Below, one piece after another: positions 6,001 through 9,320 of a stretch of 9,320 nucleotides of DNA. Every line of letters begins with the position of its first letter. The first letter of the stretch is position 1. The position numbers were made by a program, and so were the translations under genes. The notes below the pieces were generated by a model. It ran no database searches. It was given only the letters and a program-made list of their open reading frames with translations, and was not told the origin of the DNA. Source of the stretch: Candidatus Omnitrophota bacterium. GTDB taxonomy: Bacteria > Omnitrophota > Gorgyraeia > 2-02-FULL-51-18 > JAGOUK01. The stretch covers positions 1-9,320 of the forward strand of contig JAGOUK010000039.1 of the NCBI GenBank assembly GCA_018061225.1. The letters are read 5' to 3'.

Positions 6001-8290
6001 ACGCGAGGCGGCCCTTGGCATCATAGGAGGTCTTGAGCCCGGACGCTTCGACCGTCATCTTCAACAAATTCCCATGAACGCTGGTCTCAAAGCCAAAGCC
6101 CGCCCCGCCGGCGCTTTTGAGCAGACCGTTCTCAAAAGTGGTCTCTGAGCCGTCCTGTCCCATGACGCGCGTCAGTGCTCCATCCAAATATTCGGCCCTC
6201 AGAACTTCGGGCCGGCCGGCGGCGCTCGCCGTCAGGACGCCCAACACTGCCCGAACCGCGCTGTCGTCGAGTTTGGACGGGACGGGCATTGCAGCCGCGT
6301 TCAGAGGATAGACCACGGCCGTCTTCGCCACTGCGTTGACCGCCGAGGCGCCGAACCACCCGGCTGCGGAGAGCGCGGCCGCTGAGAGCGCCGGGACCGC
6401 GGGCCTGGATCCTGAGGCGGGATAGGAGTACAGGGCTATCTTCCCGTTTTCGAACACCAGCTCTGCCGCATGATCAACACCGGGCTTGATCGCTTGCGCC
6501 AAAGTATAGGAAGTGGTCGTTGTCTTTTTGGTTTTGCTGTTATAAGAAGTTTTTTTGAGCGTCCATCGTCCCCCGAGCCATGTGGCCGTATACGTATTCT
6601 TTATGAGCCCGGCCTGCGGCTCCGCGGCAGTCAACACAACTTTATTGGTGTTGGAAGCGCTGACGAAGCTGAAGGCCGTCCGGGAGGAGATTTGTCCGGC
6701 GGTCGTATCTGCGGCGCCTCCGGCGGAGAAGGTCCGGGTGTACGCGCCGGCGGAGGGCAAATAAGACAGGATCTCCGCGTCGTTTGAAACGGCCGAGAAT
6801 TTAGGATTCCATTTTTTAGAGGCGATTCTCGCGAGCGGGGCCGCCGGTCGAGCCGCTCCGGCCTCATACACATAAATTCCCACGCCGGCGGATTCCCAGC
6901 GCAATTCGGCGGTGTAGGTCTTGTCCGCGCTGAGAGAGACCGGTAGCGCCGCGGGCCTGCCCTTGCCGTAACTGTATGTGGCGGACCCGGATTTTAATTT
7001 CAACAGGATATTGACGGTCTGAGAATTATAGGCGCTCAAAGTCACGGTCGAGTCCGGCTCGCCGCTGTTGAGCTCGAAATTCACCCTCAGCGACGGATTG
7101 CTAGAATAGGAAATCGCCGGGACCGACTTCAGCGTTACCGTTTCGGCCTTGGCGGCAACCTGCGCCGGTCCGGTTGGCGCGGCGATGACATTCCCTCGGG
7201 CATCGAGCGCGTACTCGTGACGCGTGACGGTCCCGTCCACCGCGATGGTTCGCTCGGCATAACCCAGATACGGCCCGTCCTGATAATACTCAACGGCGCT
7301 GCCGTCCGCGCCGGCAGTTTGGATCAAACGGAGATCCCGGTACTCACACACGGAGCCGTCCGCCAGCCGAATATCCGCGTCCGCCACCGCGCCATTCTCC
7401 CAGCGCAGGCCTGTGAGGATTATCCCCTCGACCGTGCGAATCGAGGCGATTTTTCCGTCCTCATCAACTTCATAGATCTTGCCATCAGCCGCCGTGATCG
7501 ATTCCATCGCGGCAACCGCGCGGTCGCCGGTCCGCGTTACGGCATATCGGTACGTAAAGCCGTTTTCTTCAACGCGCGCCAAAACTCCCGCATCATAAAT
7601 AATTTTCTTTCCGGTACTTAGACTCGTTTGCATGACGCGGCCGTTCGCGTCATAAACAGAAATGCCTCCCTCCGACGTCACGGTGGTTCTCATCACCGTG
7701 CCGTCGGCCGCGAATTCGTAATCGTAAAATGATTCTTTTCCATCCGAAGAAGCCGTCTTTTCCACGCGGCCGTTCGAGTCATAAAAGACATCGGTCCCGT
7801 CCGGCAGGCGCGAGGCGATCACGCCGCCGCTTCGCGCGAGTTGTATCGTGCCGTCATCAAGCCTGAGATCCGCGTCAATGATTTTTCCATCCGCGTCAAA
7901 GCGGAGTCCGGACAACACCGTGCCATCCGCACGCGTGATCCTGCCGATCTCTCCCCCAGTCATGTCCAAAAGATCGCCGGTGATTGTTTTGAGTGTGAAG
8001 GCGGGTTCGGCAGATGGGAGGTCTGCTTCATCCTGGCCGGGGATTGTGGACCCTAATTCCTGCAGGGCCGCTTGCGCCCCGACCGCGGACGCGTTTTGAT
8101 CTTCGAATGTGTAATTAAGGGGTGGTGCCGATTGAAGCCGCGGCGCGTCGGATTGCATCGCCATAAATTGCTCCGCGTCATCCAGTAACTTTTGACGCGG
8201 GTCGAGCGCCCACGCGAAGTCCAGCCACAGCACCGAAACCGCGAGCGTAAGCGAGAGCGCCTTGAGTGAAGTTAAATTTTTGATTTTCAT
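1..8290 (-). CDS. Giant exported YD-repeat mosaic protein with ILEI/FAM3-type domain (partial, C-terminus outside window)
   Basis: An uninterrupted frame runs from ATG 8290 to the left edge: 2763 codons, read line by line without a stop. The start is well fixed. An in-frame TGA lies at 8305-8303, a GGGGG Shine-Dalgarno-like run sits 4 nt before the ATG, and a signal peptide begins at once (basic MKIKNLTSLK, hydrophobic 11-23, AWA at 26-28). The body alternates YD/RHS-type repeats with beta-sandwich, ILEI/FAM3, GATase-like, coiled-coil, DUF4214-like and C39-like segments, listed separately. YD/RHS proteins are typically secreted or surface filaments or shells, so an envelope or extracellular role in adhesion, glycan binding or cell contact is inferred; no enzyme activity is demonstrated. 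The Rhs core and toxin-tip motifs are absent within the window. The C-terminus and true length are unknown. Confidence is high that the gene is real and low on function. Confidence 0.93.
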   Translation of the reverse strand, partial: MKIKNLTSLKALSLTLAVSVLWLDFAWALDPRQKLLDDAEQFMAMQSDAPRLQSAPPLNYTFEDQNASAVGAQAALQELGSTIPGQDEADLPSAEPAFTLKTITGDLLDMTGGEIGRITRADGTVLSGLRFDADGKIIDADLRLDDGTIQLARSGGVIASRLPDGTDVFYDSNGRVEKTASSDGKESFYDYEFAADGTVMRTTVTSEGGISVYDANGRVMQTSLSTGKKIIYDAGVLARVEENGFTYRYAVTRTGDRAVAAMESITAADGKIYEVDEDGKIASIRTVEGIILTGLRWENGAVADADIRLADGSVCEYRDLRLIQTAGADGSAVEYYQDGPYLGYAERTIAVDGTVTRHEYALDARGNVIAAPTGPAQVAAKAETVTLKSVPAISYSSNPSLRVNFELNSGEPDSTVTLSAYNSQTVNILLKLKSGSATYSYGKGRPAALPVSLSADKTYTAELRWESAGVGIYVYEAGAARPAAPLARIASKKWNPKFSAVSNDAEILSYLPSAGAYTRTFSAGGAADTTAGQISSRTAFSFVSASNTNKVVLTAAEPQAGLIKNTYTATWLGGRWTLKKTSYNSKTKKTTTTSYTLAQAIKPGVDHAAELVFENGKIALYSYPASGSRPAVPALSAAALSAAGWFGASAVNAVAKTAVVYPLNAAAMPVPSKLDDSAVRAVLGVLTASAAGRPEVLRAEYLDGALTRVMGQDGSETTFENGLLKSAGGAGFGFETSVHGNLLKMTVEASGLKTSYDAKGRLASVGTADQTVFYSEGRVTRIEKADGTRIEDIIFDAAAANADPGQGVVIREATVRLPDGTVRRYREGQIQEERKPDGTVTTFADGRPMETRMSDSRIYAYTPATASIEAASSAAVLPAAYEMILRQHRTSAGDVVELASADGIPVRVTRANGDVLTDMTFGQTGELQDYILSTRDSQGTAWNLTFVAGELIRAQSETGKTAFYEKNRLTRITEPGQPDISLSYGSDAAGNVYTTRVTKETDVRVYDAAGKLIRLEADGLSVDYDAQGIAAISNGVSTYLKPVFAADGSLVSGRIRSYNGTIYTIAGGRLTHVARPDGVEIGLDKEGYTTSFVDGNGQASFDYLRDTDGTVRDIKAVFPDGSEGEMTDLFEAGLNPGYWPVEGLEGWSALTKYSESQPSYARLASGGIESIYNNRPASDTVSRVHLSSASLRSPSDRLGAQFYFDGYKNVMVKQGGFIYVKFRVENAPALTSIRVRPGFGGSGVFDDMAREFSVDNGVVTAMIPITRTTGAPVNVIYIDFVPAQTSADAWTLAVENAGYFELAVTAGGIHEPSLFLADDSRTLIQTAMTASRVPAEDAWRSKTVQFNRIIGLADAPVRMTVDVNGEALESVTAEGIVMGYTDGRAGRVTSTDGAVTEYIYDADGKVASVTTIPPDGEPTTARYAYGKIREVVSADGAVVYRYSYEFEGDREFTVISDVRANEVKRYSEGRLLSSADAQGILTTYSYAATAGAGPNAEARIASSIVTWQGQVLGRYVYSYEGDQTHITDEAGLTKIYNSDGELIYLKTAEGFLYKKSDYTDGSGSVYEEESLYSSETAEGVTLYYKEDTVDKIVLKDGTVLNVGAQENAYRNVLLKEGLVDEVSHEDGSTVKYLRDEIGRLQYVDVTRAGRIYRYDTAGALVRITDPADRKTLDFGFRRDEQGRITGTRVMERVWSPVGALNLPVVLRAASYGYVDGWNSSITVDGVDYSDFNLNIYTANKEYRGRGWSIAHVDASGNVIDKAFFDVYPDTTGPAEAERMAAYLEAIPEGDAVIMAVADEGVKYLSQRIRDAIQSFGSVQINGLAYRDSFALIGQKGAAAGSAIETLVKAGNDAAFASNVATRIYYYDETGLPITYDEFAASPELSWSAYHSFESEPEIEVFAVNGNGAAGWRKNFNPADPDSGFIYLWDGMSINNEIVPTYESDAQNKAAYTALTPHVPISGRYVYYDPQYPTSNTYGFTLAMLSYLTSIGYEVVGAADLKNFLENHGSGTALVMLQSIMPDTVYDPLSPYSISQRNIPRDYMEKGGTIVWTHDMPFYYAGHQGGAVTTIGEKGIRRMLGVIPTTRLNRTHRIEALQTFDEETNGFSLLGAGVGHHSGAVRFDIPQGALSSRIEATDTELPTAAYDQTLSEHIPSYSHFEGVNRSVDVRVEEGSSLSVGFTGLDHAGGSPVALSVRFEESGQVNAYVQAPEGGVSVKALNYVYTAGGEYTVELREKGYWTDIYIYRMGDPRPVAFTGSVPHALWKNGTFFAEGHKGHSDVLATRMDASWWGYTRADGIVQPVHEIPVDQPALDESILSYDFNINYRNVSWSAVKSQLGGALKPDTSIVVTYDADGRLVSMARADKTVLVYEPGSDRLDAVYDLAGYLLTDYVYDEAGELIEVTNEGQRRALDEALYDARRQVSIQKVYALQDQAMEAGLITQSFLDQVNPQRAQLDAQRAQVQNSLSDLEGQKMKGSKAKKAKSEALDELRDALRQIDQARADFEENVADQLAQLSSALNGKKLGIEQDFAAVFNQLEAQFEISTEKISAEERRAVILDAYRTNLGRDPTEEETARSLELSPAALKAELVGSPEHASRLRKKSAILSLVFDRLDAYLNAADGSYRAALLAELGLAENEAVNLTAQEIARLKTYLNSQSLHFGESAIDPLVELLKSQGQSFDEEQKSLLASRLILIDILSGQIHPFLKEGQEMLLSLHALQKTSSLYGIASQGYKVSYEDLISLTQVNLSNRPILHVEGLHYIN
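2..223 (-). other. C39-peptidase-like C-terminal segment, cut by the window edge (about residues 2690-2763)
   Basis: The pattern SRLILIDILSGQIHPFLKE is followed by LSLHALQKTSSLYGIASQGY, YEDLISL, and a 'RPILHVEGLHY' ending. It resembles the second half of C39 peptidase domains: a 'L..A...G' helix, the 'G.kv..edL' loop and a 'P.I.hv..-HY' strand with the expected histidine (H2760). No cysteine precedes it anywhere within 2,400 residues, so the catalytic Cys is missing or replaced. It may be a degenerate, non-catalytic domain. Codon choice also changes near here (see findings). Confidence 0.4.
473..637 (-). other. DUF4214-like motif (about residues 2552-2606)
   Basis: The residues ILDAYRTNLGRDPTEEE at about 2557-2572 match the 'YR..LGR.P' hallmark of DUF4214-type domains. 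The following helix and 'GSPEHASRL' segment (about 2591-2599) matches the usual 'S-E' end of that family. DUF4214 modules often occur in large secreted repeat proteins. Their function is unknown. Confidence 0.5.
656..1018 (-). other. Coiled-coil stalk (about residues 2425-2545)
   Basis: The segment is rich in Gln, Ala, Glu, Lys and Leu with heptad-like spacing, for example NPQRAQLDAQRAQVQNSLSD and ALDELRDALRQIDQARADFE. It carries a strongly basic patch KMKGSKAKKAKSE near 2474-2485. It has no YD turns or aromatic strands. A stalk or oligomerisation role between the exposed repeats and the C-terminal modules is inferred. Confidence 0.65.
1061..1246 (-). repeat. Short YD-repeat block 4 (about residues 2349-2410)
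   Basis: Three YD-like units end the beta-rich part of the protein: VTYDADGRLVSMARADK, VYEPGSDRLDAVYDLAG and YVYDEAGELIEVT. After about residue 2410 the sequence changes abruptly to Gln/Ala/Lys-rich helix, which marks the border between the repeat ectodomain and the helical C-terminal part. Confidence 0.75.
1442..1849 (-). other. Third LamG/lectin-like domain (about residues 2148-2283)
   Basis: A beta-rich segment contains SVDVRVEEGSSLSVGFTGL, PVALSVRFEESGQVNAYVQ and EYTVELREKGYWTDIYIY, then RMGDPRP. The last part repeats the Gly..Arg-Pro signature of the tandem pair at about 395-630. It lies directly after the GATase-like domain and before the last YD units, so the protein reuses one binding-type module in distant positions. 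Confidence 0.45.
2036..2410 (-). other. Rossmann/class I GATase-like domain (about residues 1961-2085)
   Basis: This looks like an alpha/beta fold of the ThuA/DUF4350 type. A strand YVYYDPQ is followed by a helix of the GFTLAMLSYLTSIGYEVV type, an ADLKNFLE helix, a strand TALVMLQSIMPDT, a helix ending in DYMEKGGTIVWTHD and a loop PFYYAGHQGGAV. The 'GG-T-I-V-W' strand and turn are typical of this fold. No nucleophile cysteine is present, so catalysis of the glutaminase type is excluded and a binding role is more likely. The family assignment is moderate and rests only on pattern reading. Confidence 0.45.
2756..3139 (-). other. ILEI/FAM3-type (GG) domain (about residues 1718-1845)
   Basis: The sequence follows the interleukin-like EMT inducer (PF15711-type) pattern in order. 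It opens with GRGWSIAHVDASGNVIDKAF, then FDVY (1764-1767), a helix MAAYL, IPEGDAVIMAVADE (1786-1799), a helix, FGSVQI (about 1815-1820) and AYRDSFALIGQKG (1824-1836). In animals this fold occurs in FAM3 cytokines, POMGnT1 and the hyaluronan proteins TMEM2/CEMIP, with carbohydrate binding reported for some members. No cysteines are present, so the disulfides of FAM3 proteins are absent. The role here may be glycan or protein binding (inference). Confidence 0.8.
3176..4198 (-). repeat. YD-repeat block 3 (about residues 1365-1705)
   Basis: More canonical YD units occur here than in the N-terminal blocks: EYIYDADGKVASV, YRYSYEFEGDREFTV, VYSYEGDQTHITDEAG, KIYNSDGELIYL, KYLRDEIGRLQYVDV and YRYDTAGALVRI. 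The block runs directly into the ILEI-like domain after a short bridge (ASYGYVDGWNSSITVDG), so the repeat array may present that domain on its surface. Confidence 0.78.
4361..4888 (-). other. Beta-sandwich, CBM-like domain (about residues 1135-1310)
   Basis: The array of YD turns stops here and is replaced by an all-beta segment. It has aromatic residues and strands such as GAQFYFDGYKN, GGFIYVKFRVEN, VNVIYIDFVPA and AWTLAVENAGYFELAV, and a Gly-rich loop GFGGSG. The pattern resembles a galactose-binding or CBM-type jelly roll (the family type is inferred, not searched). It differs from the LamG-like copies elsewhere in the protein because it lacks their Gly..Arg-Pro ending. A carbohydrate- or surface-binding role is a guess from the fold type. 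Confidence 0.4.
4931..6313 (-). repeat. YD-repeat block 2 (about residues 660-1120)
   Basis: This is the longest YD array in the window. Examples are YSEGRVTRIEKADGT, YREGQIQEERKPDGTVTTF, YEKNRLTRITEPG, VYDAAGKLIRLEADG and HVARPDGVEIGLDKEG. Two further copies of the long composite unit, with a 'DG..L...(F)' core followed by a 'DGT' or 'QGT' strand, lie near 776-840 and 904-960. An Ala/Ser-rich linker (about 624-665) separates it from the lectin-like pair. Confidence 0.75.
6401..7108 (-). repeat. Two tandem beta-sandwich (LamG/lectin-like) domains (about residues 395-630)
   Basis: Two related segments end in the same signature. Copy one has TYTAELRWESAGVGIYVYEAG followed soon by RP, and copy two has HAAELVFENGKIALYSYPASG followed by SRP. 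The shared pattern is a beta strand 'x-A-E-L', a Gly turn, 'I-Y/A-x-Y' and a Gly..Arg-Pro end. A third copy occurs about 1,600 residues later (EYTVELREKG...IYIYRMGDPRP). Alternating polar and hydrophobic strands fit a concanavalin-type jelly roll, which in secreted proteins usually binds sugars. Copy two carries a K/T-rich loop at about 581-596. No exact Pfam family is claimed. Confidence 0.5.
7166..7948 (-). repeat. YD-repeat block 1 (about residues 115-375)
   Basis: Degenerate units alternate a 'Y-D-x-x-G-R/K-(V/I/L)' element with 'D-G-(T/K/S)' turns, for example FYDSNGRVEKTASSDG, VYDANGRVMQTS and YEVDEDGKIAS. These match the YD/RHS family in spacing and turn residues, but the copies are diverged. 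Two copies of a longer unit with the core 'TGLR(F/W)..(D)G...DADLRL.DG' occur at about 115-165 and 278-335. The only cysteine of the protein (C315) lies in the second. YD arrays form large beta-sheet shells or fibres in known proteins; that role is inferred here. Confidence 0.75.
8207..8290 (-). other. Sec-type signal peptide of the giant protein (residues 1-28)
   Basis: The n-region carries three lysines (K2, K4, K10). The h-region (about 11-23) is Leu/Val/Ala rich, and A26-W27-A28 forms an AxA cleavage site before L29-D30-P31. There is no cysteine near the cleavage point, so this is signal peptidase I rather than lipoprotein type. No other clear membrane segment was noticed in the rest of the protein, which points to export beyond the inner membrane. 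Confidence 0.82.
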
Positions 8291-8294
8291 GTTG

Positions 8295-8299
8295 CCCCC
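8295..8299 (-). promoter_or_regulatory. Shine-Dalgarno-like site of the giant gene
   Basis: On the minus strand GGGGG ends 4 nt before the ATG at 8290. It is only a partial match to AGGAGG. It supports this start together with the in-frame stop just upstream (8305-8303). Confidence 0.45.
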
Positions 8300-8319
8300 G
8301 TTTCATTAAATTCAGAAAC
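8300..8319 (-). promoter_or_regulatory. Small inverted repeat beside the ribosome binding site
   Basis: The arms GTTTC (8300-8304) and GAAAC (8315-8319) flank a 10-nt AT-rich loop directly upstream of the GGGGG run. A 5-bp stem in the leader could influence ribosome access, but this length can arise by chance. Confidence 0.2.
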
Positions 8320-8467
8320 TGACGATGCTGCAGGTTTACCCGCCGCCCGGACTTGATTCAAGGGGTCCATTTTTTAAGAAATTGAGAAAGAGCTTGTTAA
8401 ATCGGTTTACGCCCAAAAATTACTAAAGGTACATAAATGAATATTCTGGTGAAAAAAATTCTTGCGG

Positions 8468-8570
8468 GGTCAATTAGTTATACTTAATTGCGTCGGTCAA
8501 ATATTTGCAATATCTGATTAGATATTAAAAGATTTGTGCTATTTAGCGGCAAAATCCGGTCAGTTGACCG
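8468..8570. promoter_or_regulatory. Palindrome cluster upstream of the giant gene
   Basis: Four dyads occupy about 100 bp. CAATTA/TAATTG arms lie at 8471-8476 and 8485-8490 around a TATA centre. CAAATATTTG at 8498-8507 is a perfect palindrome. AATATCT/AGATATT at 8509-8526 has a 4-nt loop. CGGTCA/TGACCG lies at 8557-8562 and 8565-8570. GGTCAA-type boxes also occur at 8468-8473 and 8495-8500, and as the reverse complement at 8564-8569. They may be operator or promoter elements. No convincing sigma-70 promoter with 16-18 nt spacing was found: TTGACC is followed by TATAAC at only 12 nt. Confidence 0.35.
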
Positions 8571-8638
8571 TCTCATGGAATAGCCCCTTTTGGCCTTAAA
8601 AATCTCTAAAATTGACGAGTTTAAAGGTGGGGGTGGTG

Positions 8639-9310
8639 CTAGAGGCTAGGTGTGGACAAACGGACTACGGTCTTGGCGAGATGTGGTTTGGATATTGAGT
8701 TGTGGCGGCTGATCACGCCTTTGCGGCCGATGAGCGTCGTGTGCATTGGGTTCAAGCCGAAGGGGTTTTGGCGGCCGACGCGCTGGACGGCGATGAGATC
8801 AAGGTTTTTCCTGAGAAGTTTATCTTTAGCCCTCGCTTCATGCTGTGAGCTCTCGACAGAAAAACCTACTAACACCTGCCCCGGCCGCTTTAGTCGGCCG
8901 AGTTCGGCCAAGATGTCTGGATTTGGAATGAGTTTGATCGTGAGCGCTGACTTGCCTCGCTTGATCTTAGACGAGGATAGCGACGCGGGGCGGAAGTCCG
9001 CAACTGCGGCCGTCATGCAGATCACGTCACAGCGTTTGGATTCTTTGACAGCTAACTTACGCAGATCGCGCGCGGTCTCGAACCGCAGCACCCGCACTCG
9101 CGGACCGAAGTCAGCGGGGACTGTGATGGGTCCAGCCGCGAGCAGCACGCGATGCCCCCTCCCCGCAAACGCGCGTGCGAGCGCGAAGCCGAGTGTTCCT
9201 GTGGAACGGTTGGACAAAAATCGTACCGGGTCTAAGGGCTCGCGTCTCGGGCCGCAAGTCACTAAGACAGTAAGCGATTTATTTTTTTTGGTGAAAATTG
9301 CCGCGCTCAT
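8639..9310 (-). CDS. coaB: Phosphopantothenoylcysteine synthetase (CoaB / DFP C-terminal domain)
   Basis: Its 223 residues match the CoaB domain of the CoaBC (Dfp) family. The enzyme activates 4'-phosphopantothenate with CTP (ATP in some lineages) and joins it to cysteine in coenzyme A synthesis in the cytoplasm. Seen in order: the loop VLVTCGPRREPLDPVRFLSN with the conserved Asn (N34, equivalent to E. coli N210) in SNRSTG, AAVADFRP (101-108), the KIKR motif (K115, aligned with catalytic K289 of E. coli KxKK), NPDIL (130-134), VGFSVES and RKNLDLIAV. The start is 10 bp from the right edge. The upstream frame (HRA) is open in the little that is visible, so a fused CoaC part cannot be excluded. 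The ATGA at the start could also overlap the stop of an upstream coaC gene. The third Lys of KxKK is Arg. No Shine-Dalgarno is visible in the 10 bp available. Confidence 0.9.
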   Translation of the reverse strand: MSAAIFTKKNKSLTVLVTCGPRREPLDPVRFLSNRSTGTLGFALARAFAGRGHRVLLAAGPITVPADFGPRVRVLRFETARDLRKLAVKESKRCDVICMTAAVADFRPASLSSSKIKRGKSALTIKLIPNPDILAELGRLKRPGQVLVGFSVESSQHEARAKDKLLRKNLDLIAVQRVGRQNPFGLNPMHTTLIGRKGVISRHNSISKPHLAKTVVRLSTPSL

Positions 9311-9320
9311 CGCGCGGTGC

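Larger units (their letters stand above)
8291..8638. other. AT-rich intergenic region between coaB and the giant gene
   Basis: This 348-bp stretch has no supported gene. It is clearly more AT-rich than the flanking coding DNA and holds the palindrome cluster and the leader of the giant gene. The CGGTC-AACT-GACCG hairpin on the minus strand, about 70 nt after the coaB stop and followed by GATTTT, could act as a weak terminator for coaB, but its 5-bp stem is short. Confidence 0.7.

Noticed and set aside
5360..6148. 262-codon plus-strand ORF
   Set aside because: Antisense shadow of YD block 2. No ribosome site or recognisable domain was seen.
1..8290. Rhs-type polymorphic toxin with core and toxin tip
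   Set aside because: No conserved Rhs core motif of the DPxGL type is visible, and the C-terminal part in view is helical and C39-like. The true C-terminus is outside the window, so this stays open only beyond the edge.
8320..8360. c-di-GMP (GEMM) riboswitch suggested by GGGTAAACC-like bases in the leader
   Set aside because: The other conserved GEMM segments and the paired stems are missing.
8557..8570. Intrinsic terminator after coaB
   Set aside because: The stem is only 5-6 bp and the T run is short (GATTTT). It was kept only as a weak possibility within the intergenic entry.

Overview
The window holds most of one giant minus-strand gene and a small metabolic gene upstream of it. Translating the minus strand from the ATG at 8290 to position 2 gives 2763 codons with no stop. 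This frame fills almost 90% of the window, and the gene runs off the left edge without ending. The only other gene is a minus-strand phosphopantothenoylcysteine synthetase (coaB), 9310 to 8639. A 348-bp AT-rich gap rich in palindromes separates the two. No rRNA, tRNA, insertion sequence or CRISPR array was seen.

The giant protein is secreted or surface-anchored by prediction. It starts with a signal peptide (residues 1-28). Four blocks of degenerate YD/RHS-type repeats follow, with other modules between them. In order: YD block 1 (about 115-375); two beta-sandwich, lectin-like domains (about 395-630); YD block 2 (about 660-1120); another beta-sandwich (about 1135-1310); YD block 3 (about 1365-1705); an ILEI/FAM3-type (GG) domain (about 1718-1845); a Rossmann/GATase-like domain (about 1961-2085); a third lectin-like copy (about 2148-2283); a short YD block (about 2349-2410); a coiled coil (about 2425-2545); a DUF4214-like motif (about 2552-2606); and a C39-peptidase-like segment cut by the window edge. 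There is only one cysteine in 2763 residues.

The organism is not identified by any single marker. A giant YD-repeat protein with ILEI, DUF4214-like and C39-like modules, next to a CoaB-type gene in GC-rich DNA, best fits an uncultivated PVC-related bacterium such as Candidatus Omnitrophota, a group known for giant surface proteins. This is a tentative inference from recalled family architecture, not from a search.

Nothing suggests the two genes act together. coaB is coenzyme A housekeeping. The giant gene seems to have its own control region between 8291 and 8638, although a co-directional arrangement downstream of coaB does not exclude read-through. The main novelty is the mosaic: repeats, sugar-binding-like folds and an ILEI domain best known from animal secreted and glycan-related proteins, in one bacterial exported polypeptide.
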